Positions 40,635-49,523 of a stretch of DNA of 64,000 nucleotides are shown here, one piece after another. The notes below the pieces were generated by a model. The model searched no databases. It was not told where the DNA came from and worked only from the letters and a program-made list of their open reading frames with translations. The position numbers and the translations under genes were made by a program. How positions within the stretch are numbered: the first letter of the stretch is position 1; every line of letters starts with the position of its first letter. The DNA comes from Clostridia bacterium 41_269 (GTDB lineage Bacteria; Bacillota; DTU086), in NCBI GenBank assembly GCA_001508005.1, contig LGEZ01000004.1:31787-95786 (forward strand), read 5' to 3'.

Positions 40635-41672
40635 ATGATATTTGCACGGGATATAGGAATAGATCTTGGTACAGCTAATACCTTAGTTTATGTCAAGGGC
40701 AAAGGTATTGTTATTCAGGAGCCTTCAGTAGTCGCTATTCAAAGTGAGACTGGGAATGTGCTTGCTGTGGGTATTGAAGCTAAACGGATGATTGGCAGAA
40801 CTCCAGGTAATATTATTGCCATTAGACCAATGAAGGATGGAGTTATTGCTGACTTTGACGTAACCCAGAGTATGTTAAAGTATTTTATAAGAAAAGCTGT
40901 TAACACCAACAGTATTTTTATAAAGCCCAGGGTAGTAATATCAGTTCCTTCAGGAGTTACTGCTGTAGAAGAAAGGGCAGTGAGAGAGGCTGCTCTTCAG
41001 GCTGGAGCAAAGGAAGTTTTTTTGATTGAAGAACCCATGGCCGCTGCCATAGGAGCAGGAATGCCTGTTCATGAGCCCACGGGCAATATGATTGTAGATA
41101 TTGGTGGAGGAACCACAGAAGTAGCAGTTATCTCATTAGGAGGTATCGTAACAAGTAAATCCATAAGAGTTGCAGGCGATGAAATGGATGAGGCTATTTC
41201 ACAATATATTAAAAATAAATATAATCTTGCTATAGGAGAAAGAACAGCTGAGGAAATAAAAATAAATTTGGGAGCAGCATATTTTGATGATTCTGAAGAG
41301 GGAAGAGAAAGACAAAAGAGAACTTTTGAAGTTAGAGGAAGGGATTTGGTAACGGGTCTTCCAAAAACTCTGGAAATCACAGCGGAGGAAATACATCATG
41401 CCTTAAGCGATCCTGTGGAAAGTATTTTGGGAGCTATTAAAGCCTGCCTTGAACAAACACCACCGGAACTGGCAGCTGATATTATGGACAGGGGCATTGT
41501 GATGGCTGGTGGAGGGTCGCTGCTTTTTGGATTGGATAAATTGGTTAGCGAAAAAACAGGAATGCCGGTACATTTAGCTGATGATCCCTTGACTGCCATT
41601 GCCTTTGGAACAGGAAAAGTTCTTGAAAATATTAATTTGCTGCAGAGGGTACTTATTCCAAGTAAAAAGTAA
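40635..41672 (+). CDS. mreB: Rod shape-determining protein MreB
   Basis: [49 protein letters not shown]-type motif ([18 protein letters not shown]). Confidence 0.98.
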   Translation: MIFARDIGIDLGTANTLVYVKGKGIVIQEPSVVAIQSETGNVLAVGIEAKRMIGRTPGNIIAIRPMKDGVIADFDVTQSMLKYFIRKAVNTNSIFIKPRVVISVPSGVTAVEERAVREAALQAGAKEVFLIEEPMAAAIGAGMPVHEPTGNMIVDIGGGTTEVAVISLGGIVTSKSIRVAGDEMDEAISQYIKNKYNLAIGERTAEEIKINLGAAYFDDSEEGRERQKRTFEVRGRDLVTGLPKTLEITAEEIHHALSDPVESILGAIKACLEQTPPELAADIMDRGIVMAGGGSLLFGLDKLVSEKTGMPVHLADDPLTAIAFGTGKVLENINLLQRVLIPSKK

Positions 41673-41692
41673 CGTATTGTTCTATAAAGGTT

Positions 41693-42535
41693 GTGGTCTG
41701 CTTGCGGAGACTAAGTAAATACAAAACATTTTTTTTAACCGTTGTTGTGGCACTGGCTTTGATTTCGTTAATAAAATATACTGGATTCGAAAGGCCTTTT
41801 TTAAACAGTACAGAGGCATTTTTTAGAGAGTTGCTGGCTCCAGTTCAGGGTGCTGTTATGAAAGCAGCTTCTAAGGTTGACAGTTTCTTTAATGCTGCTT
41901 TTTCTTTTATGAAATTGCGTTCTGAGAATGAACGGCTAAAAAAAGTCATTGAAGACTTGAAAGAAGAGAATGCAGTATTAAAAGAATATCGAGAGGAAAA
42001 TATTCGTTTAAAAAGGCTTTTGGATCTTAAGGAGACTCTTAACGAGCATTATAGTTTAACTGCAGCAAGAGTAATTGGGAGAAATCCTGAAAACTGGTAC
42101 AGTACATTAACCATTGATAAAGGTTTTAGGGATGGGATAAGGAAAAATATGCCCGTAATTAGTGATAGAGGTCTGGTTGGTCGAATAGCCAGTGTTTCTG
42201 CTAATACGTCGGAAGTTCTTTTAATTACGGATCGGGAAGGAGCCGTGGCTGCAATGATACAGCAGACACGCACTCCTGGAGTAGTGGAAGGATTGGGACC
42301 CAATACAGATGAACTGCAGCTAATACATCTACCCTATGATGCACCTGTGGGAAAAAATCAGGTTGTTATTACTTCTGGTCTCGGAGGGGTTTTCCCAAAG
42401 GGACTTAGGATTGGCTATGTAAAGGGTGTTTACCCTGAAGCCAACGGTTTAATGAAGCGTGCCGTTATTGAGCCCTTTGTTGATTTTGACAGGCTGGAAG
42501 AGGTCATGATTATTACTGGAGTGGAGAACTTGTGA
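41693..42535 (+). CDS. mreC: Rod shape-determining protein MreC
   Basis: N-terminal TM, coiled coil, AARVIGRNPENWYSTLTIDKGFRDGI...VISDRGLVGRI. Confidence 0.94.
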   Translation: MVCLRRLSKYKTFFLTVVVALALISLIKYTGFERPFLNSTEAFFRELLAPVQGAVMKAASKVDSFFNAAFSFMKLRSENERLKKVIEDLKEENAVLKEYREENIRLKRLLDLKETLNEHYSLTAARVIGRNPENWYSTLTIDKGFRDGIRKNMPVISDRGLVGRIASVSANTSEVLLITDREGAVAAMIQQTRTPGVVEGLGPNTDELQLIHLPYDAPVGKNQVVITSGLGGVFPKGLRIGYVKGVYPEANGLMKRAVIEPFVDFDRLEEVMIITGVENL

Positions 42536-43038
42536 TTATGCATCGTTTAGCTTTTTATGGAATTCTGTTTTTGGCTTCCGTTGTGCTTCAGTCTACTCTG
42601 TTTCATTTCTTTAAAATTTGTGGAGTAAAGCCCGATCTTATCCTCCTTATTGTCATAATTTCATCTTTTTTTAGAGGGGAAAAATTTGGAGCAGCACTTG
42701 GTTTTGTTTATGGTATTTTTGAAGATTTGATTGTGGGTAGGTACATAGGAATTCAGGCTTTAACTAAGATGGCCACGGGATATGCTGTGGGAATATTGGG
42801 AAAAAAATTATTTCATGATAATTTAATTTCTCCAACAATTGCGGCTTTTATTGGTTCCTTAATCCATGGTTTTCTTTATATAATTGTTCTTTTCTGCTTA
42901 GGTTTTTATTCCAACCCCTTTCGCAGTTTTTTCCCAGTCATTAATGTTGCGTTTTACAACATGCTTATAACCCTTGCTGTTTTTTTAGTACAGCTTTATT
43001 CCTCCAAAAGAAAACTATTTAGAACGTTAGGAAGGTAA
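42532..43038 (+). CDS. mreD: Rod shape-determining protein MreD
   Basis: Membrane protein with GVKPDLILLIVIISSFFRGEKFGAALGFVYGIFEDLIVG; operon position. Confidence 0.93.
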   Translation: MIMHRLAFYGILFLASVVLQSTLFHFFKICGVKPDLILLIVIISSFFRGEKFGAALGFVYGIFEDLIVGRYIGIQALTKMATGYAVGILGKKLFHDNLISPTIAAFIGSLIHGFLYIIVLFCLGFYSNPFRSFFPVINVAFYNMLITLAVFLVQLYSSKRKLFRTLGR

Positions 43039-43044
43039 TGCGTT

Positions 43045-45126
43045 GTGGCTGTAGAGTTTTTTAAACTGGAAAAACTGCTAAGAAAAAGGGAACAGGACTT
43101 ACGTATCACTGTTTACTTTTTTTTAGTTGCGTTTGTGTTTTTTATCCTAGTTTCACGCCTCTTTTACCTTCAAATAATTCATAATCAGCAGTTTAAACAG
43201 CTTTCTGAAAGCAATCGGTTGCGTTTAATTCAGATACCAGCTAGGCGGGGAGATATACTTGATTCAAAGGGACGGGTTATTGCTACCAGTGTCCCGGTTT
43301 TTTCTATATCCATTACACCTTCGGAGGATCTTGATCTCGAAAAAGTCGCTGAGAAATTGGCTGATATTATAGATGAATCAGAAATAACTCCTGAAAAGAT
43401 AATTGAAACAGTAAAAAAACAGCCCAGAAGATATGAACCAGTTGAGATTGCCCGGCTTAAATGGGGCGAAAAGGTATGGGAGATAATGGCAAGAATTGAG
43501 GAAAACAGAAAGGAACTGCCTGGGGTAAGTATTGAAGAACAGCCTCTGCGCTATTATCCCCATGGTGAACTCCTTGGAAATATATTGGGATATGTGGGCA
43601 AAATTAGCGAAGATGAGCTTGAGAAATATTCAATGTATAAGTACAGCATGCAGGACTGGATAGGGAAAACGGGTATTGAGCGATTTGCAGAACTTATTCG
43701 CTATAAAGATGGCAGAATTATTGGCCTTAAAGGGCAGGATGGGGTGCGTCAGATAGAGGTAGATGCAAATAACAGGAAAATACAGGAGCTTGTATCAATT
43801 TCTCCCACGCCGGGATATGATGTGGTACTTACAATTGATTTGGATCTGCAGCAGGCGTTAGAAAAAGCAATGGATGAGGTTATTGCTGATGTCAAAAAGG
43901 CAAATCCAAAGGCTATGGCTGGAGGGGCAGTGGTTTTGGATGTGAGGACCGGTAAGATACTGGCTGCTGCCAGCAGGCCTGCTGTTAATCCAAATGACTT
44001 TGTTGATGGTTCCTTCTCTGAAAAAAGGGATTATTATAATGATCCCAAGAAAAGGCCTCTGTACAATAGGGTATTTCAGGCTACATATCCTCCAGGATCC
44101 ACTTTTAAAATGGTAACGGCTATGGCTGCTTTAGAAAAAGGTGTTAATCCCCAGGATAGTGTAATATGCAGGGGAGCATACTGGAGGCCTCCGCATATTA
44201 AATGCTGGGATGTACATGGCAGGGTTAATCTATACAGCGCCCTTGCAAAGTCGTGCAATACTTATTTTCAAGAAGCGGGACGCAGGGCAGGTATAGATAA
44301 AATTGTTGAGATAGCAAAAGAATTTGGTTTAGGAGAAAAAACCAATACTTTAGGGATTTTAAATGAAAGCAGCGGTATTTTGCCAAGTCCTCAGTGGAAA
44401 AAGAAACAGTACCAATCAATAATTGAAAACAAATATAAGGCTGAACTTGATGCGTTGAAAGAAGAATATGATAGTATGTTGGAAAAAGCGGATAGTGCTG
44501 AAGAGCAGGAAGAGATCAAACAAGAATATGAAAGCAGAAGAAAAATTTTAGAATCTCAATATGAAATAGATCTTAATTTCTACACTAAATGGCAGCCTTT
44601 TGATACATACAATACTTCAATTGGACAAGGTTCCAATAATTATACTATTATTCAGCTGGCGAATTATGTTGCTACTATTGCCAATGGAGGGAAAAGATAT
44701 CGTCCTTACTTGATTGAAAAAGTGGTTTCTCCCGAGGGTAGGGTGGTATTGGAGTACAAGCCAGAATTGATTAATAAAGTCAAGGTTTCGGATGAAATTC
44801 TTGCTCATGTCAGACGGGGAATGAAAGCTGTTACGGAACCAGGAGGGACAGCATATTTTCTGTTTAGTGATTTTCCAGCAAATATTGGAGTGGGAGCAAA
44901 ATCGGGTACTGCACAGACAGGAAGAAGCGGTGACCGTAAAGATAAAGATTTTCATGGAGTGTTTGTAGCTTTTGCGCCTTACGACAATCCTCAGATAGCG
45001 TTTGCATGCATTATTGAATATGGAGAGAGCGGCGGCAGTTCTGCAGGTAGAGTAGCCAAGGCAGTATTTGAAGAATATTTTGGATTGAATGATAAAGAAA
45101 AAGAGGAAAGGGAAGATATGTCGTAA
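43045..45126 (+). CDS. mrdA: Penicillin-binding protein 2 (MrdA family)
   Basis: RRGDILDSKGRVIATSVPVFSISI; YPPGSTFKMVTAMAAL (SxxK); AKSCNTYF (SxN); AKSGTAQT (KSGT). Confidence 0.95.
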   Translation: MAVEFFKLEKLLRKREQDLRITVYFFLVAFVFFILVSRLFYLQIIHNQQFKQLSESNRLRLIQIPARRGDILDSKGRVIATSVPVFSISITPSEDLDLEKVAEKLADIIDESEITPEKIIETVKKQPRRYEPVEIARLKWGEKVWEIMARIEENRKELPGVSIEEQPLRYYPHGELLGNILGYVGKISEDELEKYSMYKYSMQDWIGKTGIERFAELIRYKDGRIIGLKGQDGVRQIEVDANNRKIQELVSISPTPGYDVVLTIDLDLQQALEKAMDEVIADVKKANPKAMAGGAVVLDVRTGKILAAASRPAVNPNDFVDGSFSEKRDYYNDPKKRPLYNRVFQATYPPGSTFKMVTAMAALEKGVNPQDSVICRGAYWRPPHIKCWDVHGRVNLYSALAKSCNTYFQEAGRRAGIDKIVEIAKEFGLGEKTNTLGILNESSGILPSPQWKKKQYQSIIENKYKAELDALKEEYDSMLEKADSAEEQEEIKQEYESRRKILESQYEIDLNFYTKWQPFDTYNTSIGQGSNNYTIIQLANYVATIANGGKRYRPYLIEKVVSPEGRVVLEYKPELINKVKVSDEILAHVRRGMKAVTEPGGTAYFLFSDFPANIGVGAKSGTAQTGRSGDRKDKDFHGVFVAFAPYDNPQIAFACIIEYGESGGSSAGRVAKAVFEEYFGLNDKEKEEREDMS

Positions 45127-45255
45127 AAAAAACGAAATTTGATGGAAAAATCCAGCTTATTTTTATTTTTAACCGGCAGGATTTGGTGTTTATTCGTAGA
45201 ATTGTGAAAAGCAAAAGCTGCACCTAAATTCGCTGTTAATGAAGGAGAAAAGGTT

Positions 45256-45821
45256 ATGAGAAAAGATATTGATAAAATACATATGCTTATGCAGCTGCTT
45301 TCACCTAGTGAGGTTTTGCAGTATAATAAGCCTCCTGAAATTTATCCCCATCTGTATGCAGATGATACTCAATCGGAAGATTTTTTTATAGAAAAGAAGC
45401 ACAAGGATCAAGATTATTCTCGCTGCAGCGGTAGGGAAAACAATGAAGTAGAAATACCTTCTGATATGACCATATTAATACAGCGCACCCTCCGTTCTGG
45501 GCAGAGCATTCGATATCCAGACATGTTGTTATTTTAGGGGATGTAAATCCCGGCGCTGAAGTAATAGCCGGTGGAAATATATTGATTTTTGGAACCTTAC
45601 GGGGTGTAGCCCATGCAGGGGCTTATGGGAATACAAGAGCAGTGGTAGCAGCCTTTAAATTAAATCCAACACAGCTTAGGATTGCCAACTATATTTCAAG
45701 GGCACCGGACAATGCTGAGGATGAATATGTCTCCCAGCACCCTGAGGTTGCGAGAATTTGCGAGGGTAATGTTGTCATTGAAAAATTGAGCTTGGGGGCT
45801 AATAAGGTTTCAACCCAATAA
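45256..45821 (+). pseudogene. minC: minC with frameshift and missing or degenerate N-terminal domain
   Basis: TILIQRTLRSGQSIRYP (frame 1, ends 45537) continues in another frame as HVVILGDVNPGAEVIAGGNILIFGTLRGVAHAGAYGNTRAVVAAFKLNPTQLRIAN; one G appears missing at cca-g-acatg. Confidence 0.8.
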
Positions 45822-45869
45822 TGGTTTCAGTATTAACTGTCAGTATCAACTGTAAGGGGAGGCATTAGA

Positions 45870-46667
45870 ATGGGAGAGGTTATTGTTATTACTTCAGGAA
45901 AAGGTGGGGTAGGAAAAACCACAACTGTGGCTAATATTGGTACAAGCCTTGCCAAAGAAGGTTACAGTGTGGTTTTAGTGGACACAGATATAGGGCTTCG
46001 CAATTTGGATGTGGTGCTTGGCCTTGAGAACAGAATTGTATATGATATAGTGGATGTTACCAACGGTCACTGTAGATTAAAGCAGGCACTCATCAGGGAT
46101 AAAAGATTTGAAAGCTTATATCTGCTTCCCGCAGCTCAAACAAAAGATAAAACTGCGGTAACCACGGAGCAGATGAAAGAGCTGTGTCAAAATTTAAAAG
46201 AAGAGTTTGATTATGTTATAATTGACTGTCCTGCGGGTATTGAGCAGGGGTTTAAAAATGCCATTGCTGGTGCTGAGAGAGCAATAGTGGTAACCACACC
46301 TGAAGTAGCAGCTGTTAGGGATGCTGATCGAGTTATTGGTCTTCTTGAAGCAGCGGGTTTAAAGGAACCAGATTTAATCATTAATCGTATTCGTCCTGAT
46401 ATGGTAAAACAGGGGAATATGATGGATATAGATGATATTATAGATATTTTAACAGTAAACCTTATAGGGGTTGTTCCTGAGGATGAAATGATTGTTATTT
46501 CAACCAACAAAGGTGAACCTGCTGTACTAGATCCTCGGTCCAATGCAGGGGAAGCATATAGAAATATTGCAAAAAGAATAACTGGAGAAGATATACCCAT
46601 TATGCCCCTGGAAGTTAATGAGGGGATTATGGCACTTTTTAAACGTCTTATAGGCAGGAAAAAGTAG
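45870..46667 (+). CDS. minD: Septum site-determining ATPase MinD
   Basis: VIVITSGKGGVGKTTTVANIGTSLAKEGYSVVLVDTDIGLRNLDVVLGLENRIVYDIVDV. Confidence 0.98.
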   Translation: MGEVIVITSGKGGVGKTTTVANIGTSLAKEGYSVVLVDTDIGLRNLDVVLGLENRIVYDIVDVTNGHCRLKQALIRDKRFESLYLLPAAQTKDKTAVTTEQMKELCQNLKEEFDYVIIDCPAGIEQGFKNAIAGAERAIVVTTPEVAAVRDADRVIGLLEAAGLKEPDLIINRIRPDMVKQGNMMDIDDIIDILTVNLIGVVPEDEMIVISTNKGEPAVLDPRSNAGEAYRNIAKRITGEDIPIMPLEVNEGIMALFKRLIGRKK

Positions 46668-46684
46668 GAGAGGGTGAGGGGCTT

Positions 46685-46966
46685 TTGTTAGAATTATTAC
46701 AAAGGCTTTTTGGTAGAGAAGAAGCAGATAAGAGTAAAAATGTGGCTAAAGAAAGGCTGCGGCTCGTGCTGGTTCAGGACCGCTGCAGCATATCTCCCCA
46801 TATTTTAGAATCCCTTAAAGAAGATATGATTGGTGTAATTTCAAAGTACTTAGAAATTGACGAAAAAGGTCTTGAGGTAAATCTCAGCAATGAAGATAAC
46901 TACCTGGCTTTGGTAGCAAGTATACCTATTTTGCGGATGAAGAGGACATATGCTGAAGAAAAATAG
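46685..46966 (+). CDS. minE: Cell division topological specificity factor MinE
   Basis: NVAKERLRLVLVQDRCSISPHILESLKEDMIGVISKYLEIDEKGLEVNL. Confidence 0.94.
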   Translation: MLELLQRLFGREEADKSKNVAKERLRLVLVQDRCSISPHILESLKEDMIGVISKYLEIDEKGLEVNLSNEDNYLALVASIPILRMKRTYAEEK

Positions 46967-46984
46967 CAGAACCAAAAAACAAGA

Positions 46985-47005
46985 CTGCTTCTTAGGAAGC
47001 AGTTT
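46985..47005 (+). terminator. Hairpin ctgcttc-ttag-gaagcag + ttt after minE (left copy of 21-bp direct repeat)
   Basis: Perfect stem; identical 21-bp sequence recurs at 47281-47301. Confidence 0.8.
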
Positions 47006-47280
47006 CAGATTGTTGATAATAGGTCTCTGCCGCAGTTTTCTCACTCCTGAACTCACGCTGGACAACTCTAAGCAAAACTTAAAGTCAAAACCGGACCGCC
47101 CCAAATTCGACATCCTATCTCAGTTGGTGCTGGCGCTCACCTCCTGTTCGCGCCTCCCGGTTTTGCCTTACGCTTTGTTAAGAGCTGTTAGCCAGCGTTC
47201 GTTAAGTCGTTTCGCAAACTACAGCAAAGACCTATTAAGATTTTAAGATTTATTTAAGAAAGTTTGTCAACAGGCTGGGG
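47006..47280. mobile_element. 275-bp imperfect long palindrome (MITE/foldback-like) flanked by 21-bp direct repeats
   Basis: Ends cagattgttgataa ... ttgtcaacaggctg are approximate inverted repeats; internal inverted pairs aataggtctctgccgcagttt/aaactacagcaaagacctatt, acgctgg/ccagcgt, caaaaccgg/ccggttttg. Confidence 0.68.
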
Positions 47281-47310
47281 CTGCTTCTTAGGAAGCAGTT
47301 TTTTTATTGT
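47281..47310 (+). terminator. Right copy of the 21-bp terminator hairpin, followed by poly-T
   Basis: ctgcttcttaggaagcagtttttttatt. Confidence 0.85.
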
Positions 47311-47411
47311 TTTCATTTGTTCATAGATAAGCCCTATAACATGTTGTATAATTTAAAAGAAAGCTTAAAGCATTAAAGCTTTCCTTTTTACAGCTCCTGG
47401 AGGGATAGGAT

Positions 47412-48533
47412 ATGGAGAGAAAGATGTATCTGAAAAATATAGATTATGTTTTTTTAGCGTGTGTTATCGGCATTTTAATTATGAGCGGTTTTGTTCTCAG
47501 CAGTGCAACCCTTAATGTAAGCAGCGATCCCTTTTTTTATGTCAAACGTCAGGTAGTATGGATAATTTTGGGATTTATATCAATGGTATTAGTTACTTTA
47601 ATTGATTACAACAGCCTTAGAAATTATGTAAAGTTTCTATATGTTTTTAATATACTCATTTTGCTTTTGGTAATTGCCATAGGAAAGCAGAGAAGCTGGA
47701 TAAACCTCGGTCCTTTTTTGCTTCAACCATCAGAATTTGCAAAGGTAATAGTTATCATTACCTTTGCAAAATATCTTTCTGACCGTCAGGGCAAACTCAA
47801 CACATTAAAGGATCTTATACCATGTTTTATTCATGTAGGAATTCCCATGATCTTAGTTATGTTTGGTGATTTGGGAACCTCTCTGGTTTTTGCGGCTATA
47901 TTGTTTGGAATGCTTTTTGTGGGGGGCGCAAATGCAAGACTTCTCCTCTATATTATCGTCATGGGGCTTCTAATAATTGTTTTGCTGCTGGTTGCTCATT
48001 TTAATTTTGGACTTCCCCTTCCTTTAGAGGAATATCAGCTTATGCGGTTGGTTGTTTTTTTAAATCCTTACAACGATGGTTTTAACGGCCAGGGGGCTGG
48101 CTATCATATAATTCAGTCTCAGGTTGCCATTGGTTCCGGAGGTTTTTGGGGAAAGGGGTTGTATAAAGGTTCCCAGGTACAGCTGAACTTTCTTCCTGAG
48201 CACCATACGGATTTTATCTTTTCTGTAGTAGGAGAAGAATTGGGATTTGTAGGAGCCTGTGTTCTCCTGGCTCTGTATTTTGGGTTGATTTACCGAGGAT
48301 TAAATATTGCTTCGAGGGCTAAAGATATGTTTGGTACCCTTTTGGTAGCAGGTGTGATTTCCATGATATTCTTTCATGTAATGGAAAATGTGGGAATGAC
48401 TGTGGGGCTAATGCCCATAACGGGAATACCTCTTCCCCTGTTCAGCTACGGGGGAAGCTCAATGCTGGCGACAATGACTGCCATTGGACTTGTGCTGAAC
48501 GTTAATATACGCAGACAGGTAATTAGATTTTAG
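47412..48533 (+). CDS. rodA: Rod shape-determining SEDS protein RodA
   Basis: RSWINLGPFLLQPSEFAKVIVIITFAKYLS; SQVQLNFLPEHHTDFIFSVVGEELGF; PLPLFSYGGSSMLATM. Confidence 0.95.
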   Translation: MERKMYLKNIDYVFLACVIGILIMSGFVLSSATLNVSSDPFFYVKRQVVWIILGFISMVLVTLIDYNSLRNYVKFLYVFNILILLLVIAIGKQRSWINLGPFLLQPSEFAKVIVIITFAKYLSDRQGKLNTLKDLIPCFIHVGIPMILVMFGDLGTSLVFAAILFGMLFVGGANARLLLYIIVMGLLIIVLLLVAHFNFGLPLPLEEYQLMRLVVFLNPYNDGFNGQGAGYHIIQSQVAIGSGGFWGKGLYKGSQVQLNFLPEHHTDFIFSVVGEELGFVGACVLLALYFGLIYRGLNIASRAKDMFGTLLVAGVISMIFFHVMENVGMTVGLMPITGIPLPLFSYGGSSMLATMTAIGLVLNVNIRRQVIRF

Positions 48534-48641
48534 GAATTTTATAGTTTTCTCCTTTTCGGGTCAGGAAGATAACAAAAGTAATATCTTTTTCTAGAGAAGC
48601 ATATATTCTTAAAAAGCAGCCTGTCCCGGGAGGAGAGAGAT

Positions 48642-49437
48642 TTGAAAAAATTTTTTAGGCTCAGCAGAAAAGCTAAAACCAGCGTTTCAAGCTTGGATGA
48701 CTTTGATTTTCTAAAAAAAAAGTAAGCATGCAAAAAGAAAAAACATATTTATTCGCTCTGCAGCTGCAGTAGTTTTATTTTTGATGATTGTCGGCTTATC
48801 TTTCATTTCAGGTTCTAAAGTTTCCAGGATAAAGGAAGTATTTACCTATTACTTGATTGATGAAAAGTCTGATTTAAGCCACCATATTTCAGAAACTGTA
48901 AAAAATGGAATTTGGATGGATCCCTTTGAAAAGGGAGTACTAAAAACCTTTCTGCACAATGCAAAAGAGGACAGAGACAGCTTAGATGGTCGAGAATTCG
49001 TTATACCGGTGTCGGGAAAAATTCAGAGGGAATTTGGGTGGGAAACGTCGCCACAAGGAGATAAGCTGCTTCATCCGGGGATAGATATTTTAGCAGAGAA
49101 ACCGGGTGCCGAAGTAAAGGCTGCCCTTGGTGGAAAAATTAAATCAGTAGGAGAAAGCCGGCGTTTAGGAAAATATGTGGAGATTGACTGCGGTCAGGGA
49201 CTTATTACTATTTATGGTAACTGCTGGGAGATTGCTGTGAAAGAAGGTCAGAGAGTCGAACAGGGAGAGGTAATTGCCAAATTGGCTCCCCATTCTGGTG
49301 CTTACCTTCATTTTGAAGTTAGGAAGGACGGAGAAATTATTAATCCCGTTGAAGGATTTATGGGAGTTGATAAAGAAGTATGGCACTTTTTCTTTATATT
49401 TCTGTTTATATCTGCTTCATTTAAGTTTTATAAATAA
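48642..49437 (+). pseudogene. M23-family SpoIVFA-like membrane protein, apparent frameshift at an A9 run
   Basis: TTG-initiated LKKFFRLSRKAKTSVSSLDDFDFLKKK* (frame 3), then frame 1 SKHAKRKNIFIRSAAAVVLFLMIVGLSFISG...; M23 domain IPVSGKIQREFGWETSPQGDKLLHPGIDILAEKPGAEVKAALGGKIKSVG...LHFEVRKDGEIINP. Confidence 0.7.
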
Positions 49438-49523
49438 AGTTTTATGAATAATTTTGGTATACTATTGGACAAGCATTCAAAATAAAAATTTGATTTCTAT
49501 GCAGCTTTGAATGGAGGATAAAA

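Noticed and set aside
45121-45250. Possible MinC N-terminal domain in another frame (KKTKFDGKIQLIFIFNRQD...)
   Set aside because: Only a vague resemblance, no start codon and an early stop; not supportable without an HMM search.
46950-47246. 98-aa ORF after minE
   Set aside because: Runs through the terminator hairpin and the palindromic element; no plausible domain, and the palindrome explains the sequence better.
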